NCBI GenBank assembly: GCA_963836015.1 | Contig: CAWIIF010000015.1 | Coordinates: 806,001 to 870,000, forward strand | Length of the DNA: 64,000 nt | Direction of reading: 5' to 3' | Source: CAWCDJ01 sp963836015 | GTDB taxonomy: Bacteria; Acidobacteriota; Terriglobia; Bryobacterales; Bryobacteraceae | Part shown: piece after piece, positions 1 through 8,082 of the stretch | Numbering within the stretch: the stretch's first letter is position 1 | How the letters are laid out: each line of letters starts with the position of its first letter | Position numbers and translations under genes: made by a program | Notes under the pieces: generated by a model | Database searches by the model: none | The model's input: the letters and a program-made list of their open reading frames with translations, nothing else | Told to the model about the DNA's origin: nothing

Positions 1-55
1 TGGCAATCCGGTTGCTGCGTCAGAATATATGAAATTCATAATCCCTGGTACCGCA

Positions 56-298
56 ATGAGATTGCTCCTGTCCGCATGCCTGTTGGCATTCGCCGCCGCA
101 GCCCAGACCGCCGGCAAAGACATGAAGGACGCCGGCCACGAGGTTAAGGAAGCCACCAAAGATACGGGCAAGGCGGTCAAGCACGCCGCTAAAACGACCG
201 GCCACAAGGTGAAGCGCGGAAGCAAGAAGGCCGTTCACAAATCGGCCAGCGCCACCGAAAAGGAGGCTGCCAAGGTTAAGAAGAAAACCGATCAGTGA
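56..298 (+). CDS. small secreted lysine/alanine-rich protein
   Basis: An 80-residue protein if started at the ATG at 56; an in-frame ATG at 29 would add nine residues. I prefer 56 because it gives a clean signal peptide (MRLLLSACLLAFAAAAQTA) without an odd polar extension. No ribosome binding site is clear for either start. The mature part is almost wholly Lys, Ala, Thr and Gly with short repeated units such as KDTGKAVKHA and KTTGHKVKRG, and would be strongly basic and probably disordered or helical. I recognise no family. It may bind nucleic acid, lipid A or polyanionic cell-wall material, but nothing in the sequence decides this. Confidence 0.6.
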   Translation: MRLLLSACLLAFAAAAQTAGKDMKDAGHEVKEATKDTGKAVKHAAKTTGHKVKRGSKKAVHKSASATEKEAAKVKKKTDQ

Positions 299-405
299 TG
301 GTGGCCCGGGAAGCGCGCTTTTGCTGACTTTCGTTATGGTGAAATCTCATAAAAACATGCGATATTAAGTAAGGAATCGACATTAGCCTCGCGTCGGAAG
401 GTCAT

Positions 406-1056
406 TTGAAGAAGCTTCTGGTGGTTTGTTCTATTTCAAGTTTTCTGTTCCTCGCCCACACTTCGCAACTGGCCCTGATCGTCTTGAACGCCGCCAGTCT
501 GGGAACCGGCCGGCTTCCAACCGACTGGCAGATTAAGGTGAATCACGGCCGGCCCGATTTTTCGGTGTGTAAGGATGGCGATGAGCCTTGTGTCCGGCTC
601 AAGAGCGTACGCGCTTCCTTCGCCCTGGAGCGCGGGGTGGATGTCGATCCGTCGCAGATGCCCTACCTTTCCTGGCGCTGGAAAGTCACTCAACTTCCCA
701 CGGGTGGAGACTTCCGGCGCGCCGCCACGGACGACCAGGCCGCCCAGCTTCTGGTTTTGTTCGCCGATCGTCGGGTAATCACCTACCTTTGGGATAGCAC
801 CGCGCCGAAGGACACTGCTCAAAGCGCCAGTTCGGTTCCCCTGGTTCACATCTTCGCCATCGTGTGCCGGTCGGGAACCAGCGAGGCGAACCGCTGGATC
901 GACGAGAACCATAATCTGGCGAGCGATTACCAGCGCGCATTCGGAAAGGCAGCGCCCCGGGTGAAGGGCCTGCGCATCCAGATCAACTCACAGCATACCG
1001 GCACGGTTGCGGAGAGCTACTTCGGAGATGTAGCCTTCCGCAGCAGCCTTCAGTAG
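406..1056 (+). CDS. DUF3047 family exported protein
   Basis: This 216-residue protein starts at a TTG (406) with GGAAGG about six bases upstream. An N-terminal hydrophobic stretch (LLVVCSISSFLFLAHTSQLALIV) is a signal peptide or anchor. The body fits DUF3047: a WRWKV...LP.GGD segment, DDQAAQLLVLFADRR, then YLWDS. The family has no assigned biochemical role that I know of. Its stop codon abuts the ATG of the CerR-like gene (TAGATG), so it is translationally linked to the ceramide operon and may be a periplasmic factor for that lipid. That role is inferred from position only. Confidence 0.75.
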   Translation: MKKLLVVCSISSFLFLAHTSQLALIVLNAASLGTGRLPTDWQIKVNHGRPDFSVCKDGDEPCVRLKSVRASFALERGVDVDPSQMPYLSWRWKVTQLPTGGDFRRAATDDQAAQLLVLFADRRVITYLWDSTAPKDTAQSASSVPLVHIFAIVCRSGTSEANRWIDENHNLASDYQRAFGKAAPRVKGLRIQINSQHTGTVAESYFGDVAFRSSLQ

Positions 1057-2022
1057 ATGATCCTGGTCACCGGCGGGACCGGGTTTATCGGCAGCCACCT
1101 GCTCGACCGTCTGAGCTCGGCGGGCGAACCGGTCCGCTGCCTGGTGCGGAAGAAACCGGGCCGCCGCAAGCTGCCCGCGGGCGTCGAGCCGGTGCCCGGC
1201 GATCTGGAGAGCGGAGCGGGGGTGGAGGCTGCGCTCGCGGGCGTAGACCTCGTAATCCACCTGGCGGGAGTGACCAAGGCGCTCACCCCGGGGCAGTACT
1301 ATGCCGGAAACGCCCGGGCGACCGAGACATTGGCGCGTGCGATTGCCGGAAGGTCCGCCCGGCTGCTGCACGTCAGTTCCCTGGCCGCGGCCGGCCCGAG
1401 CCCGGACGGCGTCCCCCTCAAGGAGGATGCTCCGCCTCGCCCGGTCTCCCATTACGGAAAGTCGAAACTCGAAGCCGAGCAGATCGTGCGCAGGCTGGCG
1501 CCGGATGCGATCATTGTTCGTCCCCCGGTGGTTTACGGGCCGCGCGACACCGATGTATTTCAGCTCCTCAAATCGATTTCCCGGGGCCTGGTGCTCGAGA
1601 TCGCAGGCGGCGAGCGCTGGTTCAGCGCCATTTACGTGGAAGACCTGGTTGAGGGATTGATCGTGGCTTCGCAAGAGACCAGAGCCCTCGGCCGTACCTA
1701 CTACCTGGCGAACCGGGAGCCGATATCGTGGACCCGCTTCGGCGAGACGGCGGCTGCTGTGATGCACCGCCATCCACGCATCCTGCGCGTTCCCCTGGGG
1801 TTGGCACGCGCTGCCGGAGCGGCGGCCGAAGCCTGGTCGCGCGTCCGAGGTAGACCCGGCATCATCTCGCGCGAGAAAATTGCGGAAGCGCAGTGCGCGC
1901 ATTGGACCTGCGATCCCGCGCGCGCCGCCGCCGAGCTGGGATTCGAGGCCGGGACTTCGCTTCAAGCCGGTCTGGAGCGAACGCTCGCCTGGTACAAGGA
2001 GGCCGGTTGGCTAAACTACTGA
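1057..2022 (+). CDS. NAD-dependent epimerase/dehydratase, CerR-like 3-ketosphinganine/ceramide reductase
   Basis: This is an extended short-chain dehydrogenase of 321 residues. The nucleotide-binding motif TGGTGFIGSHL is at residues 5-15 and the catalytic Tyr-X3-Lys is in HYGKSK, near residue 135. In Caulobacter, bacterial ceramide synthesis uses Spt, an acyl-CoA-dependent GNAT-fold ceramide synthase (bCerS) and an epimerase-family reductase (CerR). All three family types sit together here, which makes reduction of the keto group of the long-chain base or keto-ceramide the likely reaction. The start abuts the upstream stop and the 3' end overlaps the PAP2 gene by 16 bases. By sequence alone it could be any sugar epimerase; the neighbours decide. 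Confidence 0.75.
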   Translation: MILVTGGTGFIGSHLLDRLSSAGEPVRCLVRKKPGRRKLPAGVEPVPGDLESGAGVEAALAGVDLVIHLAGVTKALTPGQYYAGNARATETLARAIAGRSARLLHVSSLAAAGPSPDGVPLKEDAPPRPVSHYGKSKLEAEQIVRRLAPDAIIVRPPVVYGPRDTDVFQLLKSISRGLVLEIAGGERWFSAIYVEDLVEGLIVASQETRALGRTYYLANREPISWTRFGETAAAVMHRHPRILRVPLGLARAAGAAAEAWSRVRGRPGIISREKIAEAQCAHWTCDPARAAAELGFEAGTSLQAGLERTLAWYKEAGWLNY

Positions 2023-2900
2023 AGATCCCACCCGATCGCGAATTCTGGGCCGTCGACAAAGTGGTGCTCACGTATTTCGCCTTCGCGTTGGTGATCATCG
2101 CCGGCTGGTGGAGCCGCATTCCGGACGCCCTGTGGCTGCTGCTGGCCCATCTGGCCGCGGCAGCGCTCCTGGTGTACCAGGTGAAGCGGCCGAATCGTAC
2201 CAGTTGGGTTTTCCGGAACTGGTACGCCCTCCCTTACGTAGCTTCCTGCTATAAGGAGATGGCCCTGTTTGTTCCGGCGGTGCGCCATACGGATGCCGAT
2301 CAGTGGCTGGCGAATCTCGATTTCCGGATCTGGTACGCCCATCCGACCGTCTGGCTGGAGCGTATCCAGACACCGCCCCTCACCGAATTTCTGCAGATCA
2401 TATATACGCTATTCGTCCCCGCCGTCCTGCTCATCCCGTTGCTGGTCTGGAGGCGCCGCAGGTACGGGGATTTCCAATATTTAGCTTTTTTAATCGCGCT
2501 TGGATTCCTGGTGTCTTATATTGGTTATCTCATCGTTCCGGCACGCGGCCCCCGGTTTCTCCTGAGGAACCTGCAACACGTTCCATTGCAAGGATTATGG
2601 CTGTTTCACTCGATGCAATCGACGCTTGACCGGCTGGAATCGGCGCACTATGACTGCTTTCCGAGCGGCCACACCGAACTCACCATCCTGGCGTGGTGGG
2701 GTAGCCGGCTAGTATCGTGGAAGCTGTTCTGGCTCTATTTTGCCTACACTCTTTGCATCATTTTTGCTACAGTTTATCTTCGATACCACTATTCGGTAGA
2801 CGTGATGGCGGGGGCCGTAGCCGCGGCCATTCTGATACTGACCGCCCCGATGTTATACCAGAAACTCTCCAAAGGGGGCCTTGCAATTGGCGGGAATTGA
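2007..2900 (+). CDS. PAP2-superfamily membrane protein, inositol phosphorylceramide synthase-like
   Basis: I choose the TTG at 2007 because AAGGAGG lies at 1996-2002, inside the end of the upstream gene; this gives 297 residues. The protein has about six membrane segments and the PAP2/AUR1 signatures: GPRF, FPSGHTE (phosphatase motif 2) and RYHYSVDVMAG (motif 3, with catalytic His and Asp). Such proteins remove or transfer a phospho-head-group at the membrane. Placed between reductase and acyltransferase genes of a ceramide operon, it most likely puts a phospho-alcohol head group on ceramide, or dephosphorylates such a product. The head-group donor cannot be read from the sequence. Confidence 0.75.
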   Translation: MAKLLKIPPDREFWAVDKVVLTYFAFALVIIAGWWSRIPDALWLLLAHLAAAALLVYQVKRPNRTSWVFRNWYALPYVASCYKEMALFVPAVRHTDADQWLANLDFRIWYAHPTVWLERIQTPPLTEFLQIIYTLFVPAVLLIPLLVWRRRRYGDFQYLAFLIALGFLVSYIGYLIVPARGPRFLLRNLQHVPLQGLWLFHSMQSTLDRLESAHYDCFPSGHTELTILAWWGSRLVSWKLFWLYFAYTLCIIFATVYLRYHYSVDVMAGAVAAAILILTAPMLYQKLSKGGLAIGGN

Positions 2901-4002
2901 GGTCGCAGCGGTCGACAGTCAGAAATCCCTCACTGAGTTTATCGAGTTGCCTTACCGCTTGTACCGTGACGACCCGCATTGGGTTCCCCCATTGCGTATT
3001 GCAGTCAAGGAGCTGCTCGACCGCCGCAAGCATCCTTACTACGCCAACGCCGAAGTGGAGCTGTTTCTGGCGAGCCGGAACGGTGCAACGGTGGGGCGGA
3101 TTGCGGCGATCATCGACAAGGCGCATAACCGCGTGCACGAAGAGAATGCAGGTTTCTTCGGTTTCTTCGAGGCCGTGAACGATCCCGCGGTAGCGCAGGA
3201 GCTGCTGACGTCCGCCCGGCGCTGGGTGTTCGATCGCGGCGCGGAGTTCATCCGGGGCCCCGTCAGTCCGTCTACGAATTACGAGTGCGGCATGCTAATC
3301 GACGGCTTCGATTCGAGTCCGATGGTGATGATGCCGTACAATCCGCGCTACTATCCCCAGTTAATGGACCAGGCGGGCCTGCACAAGGCCAAGGACCTGC
3401 TGGCCTACCTGAGCAACGCCAATACGATCGACCTGGAGAAGATCGGCCGCGTGGCAGACCGCGTGCTCGCTAACAGCGGCGTGCGCATCCGGCCTATTAA
3501 CATGAAGGATTTTTCGGGGGAGGTGGCACGGGTCTGGGAAGTCTACTGCAAGGCCTGGAGCCGGAATTGGGGCTTCATTCCGATGTCGCGCGAAGAGTTC
3601 TTCGCGATGGGCAAGGAGATGAAACAGATTCTCAAGCCCGATCTCGTGCTCCTGGGAGAAGTCGACGACCGGGTAGTCGGGTTTGCCCTGGCGCTGCCCG
3701 ACGTGAACCAGGCGCTCAAGCCGGCGGGAGGGAATCTATTTCCGACAGGGTTGTTCAAAATCTTGTATTATCAGCGATTGATTAAGACTGTGCGGGTTCT
3801 TGCGCTTGGGGTGGTGGAGGAGTACCGCACCTCCGGCATCGCGGCGGCCTTTTATGCAACGCTGGTCCGTAACGCACGAAGGCTGGGATTTGGCGATTGC
3901 GAAATGTCTTGGATATTGGAAGATAACGTTCTGATGAACCGCTCCATCGAAGTAATGGGCGCGACCCGATACAAGACCTACCGAATCTACGAATGGAATT
4001 GA
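2881..4002 (+). CDS. GNAT-fold acyltransferase, bacterial ceramide synthase (bCerS)-like
   Basis: A 373-residue protein started by TTG at 2881 with an AGGGGG site just upstream, overlapping the PAP2 gene by 20 bases. It belongs to the long GNAT-like family usually annotated as hypothetical or N-acetyltransferase: an N-terminal YRDDPHWVPPL segment, GRIAAIID, FFGFFE, RGPVSPSTNYECG and a C-terminal GNAT core (GVVEEYRTSGIAAAFY, about residues 310-325). The Caulobacter ceramide synthase is in this family. Expected reaction: transfer of an acyl chain to the amine of the long-chain base. It is followed without a gap by serine palmitoyltransferase, which supports the assignment. Confidence 0.8.
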   Translation: MQLAGIEVAAVDSQKSLTEFIELPYRLYRDDPHWVPPLRIAVKELLDRRKHPYYANAEVELFLASRNGATVGRIAAIIDKAHNRVHEENAGFFGFFEAVNDPAVAQELLTSARRWVFDRGAEFIRGPVSPSTNYECGMLIDGFDSSPMVMMPYNPRYYPQLMDQAGLHKAKDLLAYLSNANTIDLEKIGRVADRVLANSGVRIRPINMKDFSGEVARVWEVYCKAWSRNWGFIPMSREEFFAMGKEMKQILKPDLVLLGEVDDRVVGFALALPDVNQALKPAGGNLFPTGLFKILYYQRLIKTVRVLALGVVEEYRTSGIAAAFYATLVRNARRLGFGDCEMSWILEDNVLMNRSIEVMGATRYKTYRIYEWN

Positions 4003-4007
4003 GGACC

Positions 4008-5246
4008 ATGCGCGTATCGACTACCGACAGCACAGGCAGGAAGAAGGGAAGCGGCTCGAACGATATTTTCGAGAAGTGTCGCAATTTCACTCGCCCGAGT
4101 GATCTTCAAGCCGCCGGGCTGTACATGTACTTCGAAGTCTTCGGCGATCGCGAAGGCTGCGGCCCGGGCGAAGTCCGCATGGGCCGGCGCAAAGTGCTGA
4201 TGTTCGGGTCGAACGATTATCTCGATCTCATCACGCACCCCAAAGTCAAAGAATCCGCCGCCCAGGCCGTGAAGAAATATGGCAGCGGGTGCAGCGGATC
4301 CCGTCTCCTCAACGGCACTCTGGATCTGCATGTAAGCCTCGAAGCTGAGCTCGCCGCATTTGTCCGCAAGGAAGCCGCTATCATTTTCGGCACCGGGTTC
4401 CAGGCCAACTACGCCACTCTCTCGGCCCTCACCGAGAAGGGCGACGTGATGATCTGCGACCACAACCTGCACGCCAGTCTGGTGGAAGGCGCGCTGCGTT
4501 CGCCGGCCCGCACCATGCGGTTCCGGCACAACGACATGGAACATCTCGAGCGGTGCCTGGAGAACTGCCCGCCCGAAGAGAAGATCCTGCTGGTTTCCGA
4601 AGGCGTCTTCAGCATGGAAGGCGACATCGCCGACCTGCGCGGCACGCTGCGCGTCGCCAAGCCGTATGGCGCGCGGGTTTATGTGGATGAAGCGCACGGC
4701 ATCGGTGTTCTCGGCCCCACGGGCGCCGGCGCCGCCGAGCACCTGGGTGTTCTCGACGATATCGATATCGTCATGGGAACCTTCAGCAAATCGCTGGCAT
4801 CGGTGGGCGGATTCATCGCCGGCGAGCGCGCCGTGATCGACTATCTCAAGCACACGGCGCGTCCGTTCGTCTTCTCCGCAAGCCTTCCGGCCGCGTCGGT
4901 GGCCGCCGTGGCGACGGCCCTGCAGATCATGCGGAAAGAGCCGGAACGGCGTCTGCACGTGTTGCGCATCGCGCGGGCTTTGCGCGAGGAACTGCTCTCG
5001 CGCGGCTTCAACGTCCTGCCCGGCGAAACGGCGATTGTTCCGGTGGTGATCCAGGAAGAGCTGGACCTCTGCCGCCTGTGCAAGACGCTGCTCGAAGAGG
5101 GCATCTACATCAACCCCGTACTGCGCCCCGCCGCGGCCCAGAACCTGTTGCGGATCTCCTGTACGGCCGCGCATACCGAAAGGCATGTGCAGCGGTTGGT
5201 CAGCACGCTCGAACGCGTGGCCAACGATCTCGGCATCCCCCGCTGA
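4008..5246 (+). CDS. spt: serine palmitoyltransferase (alpha-oxoamine synthase family)
   Basis: A pyridoxal-phosphate enzyme condensing serine with acyl-CoA to 3-keto-long-chain base, the first step of sphingolipid synthesis. The PLP lysine lies in GTFSKSLAS (residue 261 from this start), with DHNLHASL (cofactor-stacking His) and YVDEAHG (cofactor Asp). The stretch ARPFVFSASLP also resembles SPT. The family includes 8-amino-7-oxononanoate synthase and glycine C-acetyltransferase; the ceramide neighbours favour SPT. I choose the ATG at 4008 because GAGG is upstream; an in-frame ATG at 3993 overlaps bCerS by ten bases and is also possible. No acyl carrier protein gene is adjacent. Confidence 0.85.
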   Translation: MRVSTTDSTGRKKGSGSNDIFEKCRNFTRPSDLQAAGLYMYFEVFGDREGCGPGEVRMGRRKVLMFGSNDYLDLITHPKVKESAAQAVKKYGSGCSGSRLLNGTLDLHVSLEAELAAFVRKEAAIIFGTGFQANYATLSALTEKGDVMICDHNLHASLVEGALRSPARTMRFRHNDMEHLERCLENCPPEEKILLVSEGVFSMEGDIADLRGTLRVAKPYGARVYVDEAHGIGVLGPTGAGAAEHLGVLDDIDIVMGTFSKSLASVGGFIAGERAVIDYLKHTARPFVFSASLPAASVAAVATALQIMRKEPERRLHVLRIARALREELLSRGFNVLPGETAIVPVVIQEELDLCRLCKTLLEEGIYINPVLRPAAAQNLLRISCTAAHTERHVQRLVSTLERVANDLGIPR

Positions 5247-5269
5247 ATTTCCGGGTTCGCGCGCTTTAA

Positions 5270-5275
5270 TATAAT
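5270..5275 (+). promoter_or_regulatory. candidate -10 box for a leaderless transcript
   Basis: A perfect TATAAT ends six bases before the ATG of the GH2 gene, and no ribosome binding site lies between them. If this hexamer is the -10 element, transcription would start at or next to the start codon. A good -35 box is not visible at the usual spacing. Confidence 0.4.
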
Positions 5276-5281
5276 AAGCGC

Positions 5282-7093
5282 ATGCGAATATCCGGAATCG
5301 CGGCCTGCGTGCTGTTGTGCGCCGGCGCTCTGGGGGCCCAGCCCCTCGGACTCATCCAAAATCCCCCGGCCCGCCGAAGCCTCAGTCTGAACGGTTCCTG
5401 GAACTACCTGATGGACCCGTATGAAGCCGGCTATTTCGACTTCCACCTGAACCCCATCCCGGATGGCGGTCTCGGCTCGAACCGCGAGCCCGCCGGCAAG
5501 AGCGATAAGTATGAGCTCGCCTTTCTCGCGAATACTCCGACTCTCCAGGTGCCCGGCGACTGGAATACCCAGAAGCCCGAACTGCTCTGGTACGAAGGCA
5601 CCGTCTGGTATCGCCGGACGTTCGACGCGCCGGCCTCCCTGGCGCAGCCCTCCCACCGCCAGTTCCTCTGGTTCGGGGCGGCCAATTACCAGGCGGTCGT
5701 CTTCCTCAACGGCAAGAAGATCGGAGAGCACGAAGGCGGCTTCACGCCGTTTCAGTTCGAAGTCACGGGGCAACTGAAAGAGCGCGGCAACGCCCTCATC
5801 GTCAAAGTGGACGATAAGCGTCACTCCGACGCCATCCCGCCCACCATCACCGACTGGTGGAACTACGGCGGCCTGACGCGCGACGTCAAACTGATCGACG
5901 AGCCGGAAACTTACGTCGAGGATTACTTCGTGCAGCTCGAAAAGGGCTCGCGCAGCCGCGTCGCCGGATGGGTCCGCGTCAACGGCAGCCGCAAGCAGCA
6001 GAAGGTCGCCATCCGCATCCCCGAGGCCGGCGCCGGCGCGACGGTCGAAACGGATGCGAACGGCTACGCCCGCTTCGAGTTCCCCGCTACGCTGACACTG
6101 TGGGCGCCCGAGAATCCCAAGCTCTACGACGTTTCCATCGAGGGCGAGACCGACGGCGTTCAGGACCGCATCGGCTTTCGCAGCATCGAGGTCTCCGGCC
6201 AGAAAATCCTGCTCAACGGCAAGCCCGTCTTTCTGCGCGGAATTTCGATGCATGCCGAGGCGCCCTTCCGCGCCGGGCGCGTCTTCTCCGAGGCGGACGC
6301 CCGCACGCTGCTCGGCTGGGCGAAGGAGCTGGGGTGCAACTTCGTCCGCCTGGCGCACTATCCGCACGACGAAGTGATGGCCCGGCTGGCCGACGAGATG
6401 GGTCTGCTGGTGTGGTCCGAGGTTCCCGTCTACTGGGCCGTTCAGTGGGAGAATCCGCAGGCCTACGCCCGCGCCGCGCGGCAGCTCACCGAGATGATCA
6501 CGCGCGATAAGAACCGGGCATCGATCATCCTCTGGTCCATGGCCAATGAGACGCCGCTCGGGGACGCGCGCACGAAGTTCATTTCGAACCTGGCCGCGCA
6601 GGCGCGCGAGCTCGACTCTACCCGCCTGATTACCGCGGCCACGCTGCCGCACTACTCCGACCCCCGGACGATCACTATCGAAGATCCGCTGGGCAAGTAT
6701 CTGGACGTGCTTGGCTGCAACGAGTACATCGGCTGGTACGACGGCGAGGCCGCGAAGCCCGACACGATTTCGTTCAAGACCATTTACGACAAGCCGCTGG
6801 TGATGAGCGAATTCGGCGCCGCAGCCCCGTACGGCAACCACGGCGATGCGGACACAGCGTGGACCGAAGAATATCAGGCCAACGTCTACCGCCACCAGGT
6901 GGCGATGCTGCAGCGGATCCCGTTTCTGCAGGGGACCGTGGCCTGGATCCTGATGGACTTCCGCTGCCCTCGCCGTTTCCTCAGCGGCATTCAGGATTAC
7001 TACAACCGCAAAGGCCTGCTGAGCGACCGCGGCGAGAAGAAGGAAGCGTACTACATCCTGCGCGACTATTATCGATCCATGGCGAAGCCATAA
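5282..7093 (+). CDS. secreted glycoside hydrolase family 2 (beta-glucuronidase/beta-galactosidase type)
   Basis: A 603-residue exported enzyme with signal peptide (cut near GALGAQ). The domain order is that of GH2: sugar-binding jelly roll (about 30-190), immunoglobulin-like domain (195-285) and TIM barrel (290-600). The acid/base Glu is E423 in MANETP and the nucleophile E510 in VMSEFGA. The barrel signatures (FLRGISMHAEAP, NFVRLAHYPHDE) resemble beta-glucuronidases, but the exact sugar cannot be fixed. It lies 35 bases after the ceramide operon with its own possible promoter, so it is probably transcribed separately. Confidence 0.85.
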   Translation: MRISGIAACVLLCAGALGAQPLGLIQNPPARRSLSLNGSWNYLMDPYEAGYFDFHLNPIPDGGLGSNREPAGKSDKYELAFLANTPTLQVPGDWNTQKPELLWYEGTVWYRRTFDAPASLAQPSHRQFLWFGAANYQAVVFLNGKKIGEHEGGFTPFQFEVTGQLKERGNALIVKVDDKRHSDAIPPTITDWWNYGGLTRDVKLIDEPETYVEDYFVQLEKGSRSRVAGWVRVNGSRKQQKVAIRIPEAGAGATVETDANGYARFEFPATLTLWAPENPKLYDVSIEGETDGVQDRIGFRSIEVSGQKILLNGKPVFLRGISMHAEAPFRAGRVFSEADARTLLGWAKELGCNFVRLAHYPHDEVMARLADEMGLLVWSEVPVYWAVQWENPQAYARAARQLTEMITRDKNRASIILWSMANETPLGDARTKFISNLAAQARELDSTRLITAATLPHYSDPRTITIEDPLGKYLDVLGCNEYIGWYDGEAAKPDTISFKTIYDKPLVMSEFGAAAPYGNHGDADTAWTEEYQANVYRHQVAMLQRIPFLQGTVAWILMDFRCPRRFLSGIQDYYNRKGLLSDRGEKKEAYYILRDYYRSMAKP

Positions 7094-7100
7094 GCAGCCG

Positions 7101-7390
7101 CTAGCCGCGCATGGCACCGAATAGCGCGCCGTTCTCACGCAGGATCCGCGCGGTCGTAGCGGCATCCACATCCGTATTCCAGACGCCGCGCTCTTTTCTC
7201 CCCGTACGACGAACCCGGACGGCCGGAACGGCCTCAGTCCCGCGGTGCTCCGAATCACCCGGTCCGAGGCTACTGCCACGGGCGCCAGGTGTATGCCGGC
7301 CGGCGGGGGCGCGAGGGCCCTCCGGCGTGGGGCACATCCCGGAAGGAGCGCGGCCGCCGCGCCCAGGAAGCCTCTGCGGGACAGATCCAT
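7101..7390 (-). pseudogene. remnant of a Tat-exported FAD-dependent oxidoreductase
   Basis: From the ATG at 7390 the minus strand codes for a twin-arginine lipoprotein-like leader (SRRGFLGAAAALLPGCAP) and then IRSTAGLRPFRPSGFVVR, which resembles the start of DAO-type FAD oxidoreductases. The FAD-binding core does not follow. Near 7200 another frame carries a plausible C-terminal tail (TTARILRENGALFGAMRG) ending in TAG at 7101-7103. I read this as a gene that lost about 300 internal codons. The long open frame continuing from this start across 5105-7100 is antisense to the GH2 gene and is not a protein. Confidence 0.5.
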
Positions 7391-7459
7391 AGAGCAATTA
7401 TAGGCTCTCGGTCGTCGATTTCCCCCACGCAGTGAGGAAATCTAAATAACTGAAAAGAT

Positions 7460-7473
7460 GGGGCTTTTGCCCC
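7460..7473. terminator. short GC hairpin upstream of hoxE
   Basis: GGGGC-TTTT-GCCCC forms a five-pair hairpin about 100 bases before hoxE. It has no U-tract, so it may be a weak terminator, a leader structure or chance. The rest of 7391-7575 holds no gene that I can see and probably contains the hox promoter. Confidence 0.3.
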
Positions 7474-7575
7474 GATTGCGCCAAAGGCCGCGACTGCCCC
7501 AGCGCCCGCCCGGCGCAAGTTGTTCACTTTTCATACATGCTGGTCTGGAATAGCGCGTGCATACACAGGTATTCT

Positions 7576-8082
7576 ATGCAGACGTACTTGGGCAATCCCC
7601 AGCCGCCCTCGGACGACAAGCGTTGGAAGATTGTCGAAACCACCGCGCGCCGCCACGGCCGTGAACCGCATGCGCTCATCGAAACGCTCCACACCGTCCA
7701 GGAGTGTTTCGGGTATCTGGATGAGACCGCGCTGCGTTTCGTGGCCAGCCTGCTCCGCGTACCCCTGAGCCGGGTGTACGGCGCCGCTACCTTCTACCAC
7801 TTCTTCACGCTGAAGCCCAAGGGGAAACACACCTGCGTGGTGTGCACCGGAACCGCGTGCTACATCAAGGGCGCTCCGGCCCTGCTGCAGGCGCTCGAAA
7901 AGACCTACGGCATCAAGCCGGGCGAGACCACGCCCGACGGCGAGCTGTCCGTGCTGACGGCCCGCTGCCTGGGGTCTTGCGGCCTGGCGCCGGCGGCCGT
8001 CATGGATTCCGCCGTAATGGGCAGAATCGGCGCCACCGAGATGCTCGGCCGCATCGAGAAAGGCATCCGCCATGACCATTGA
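7576..8082 (+). CDS. hoxE: NAD-reducing hydrogenase diaphorase subunit HoxE (NuoE-like, [2Fe-2S])
   Basis: A 168-residue thioredoxin-fold [2Fe-2S] protein of the NuoE/HoxE family. Cluster ligands are visible in CVVCTGTACYIKG (the C-X4-C pair) and RCLGSCG. The N-terminal helix region (LIETLHTVQECFGYL) and the GAATFYHFF motif are typical. I start at the ATG at 7576, after AGGT, rather than at 7537, because the longer form adds a cysteine-containing extension that does not resemble the family. It overlaps hoxF by 11 bases. It transfers electrons in the diaphorase module of a cytoplasmic bidirectional hydrogenase. Confidence 0.9.
   Translation: MQTYLGNPQPPSDDKRWKIVETTARRHGREPHALIETLHTVQECFGYLDETALRFVASLLRVPLSRVYGAATFYHFFTLKPKGKHTCVVCTGTACYIKGAPALLQALEKTYGIKPGETTPDGELSVLTARCLGSCGLAPAAVMDSAVMGRIGATEMLGRIEKGIRHDH

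Noticed and set aside
3987..5186. 399-residue minus-strand frame over serine palmitoyltransferase
   Set aside because: Shadow frame; the plus-strand SPT has all catalytic motifs.
5105..7100. 761-residue minus-strand frame
   Set aside because: Only its first 65 codons or so (7390-7200) look like protein. The rest is antisense to GH2 and SPT.
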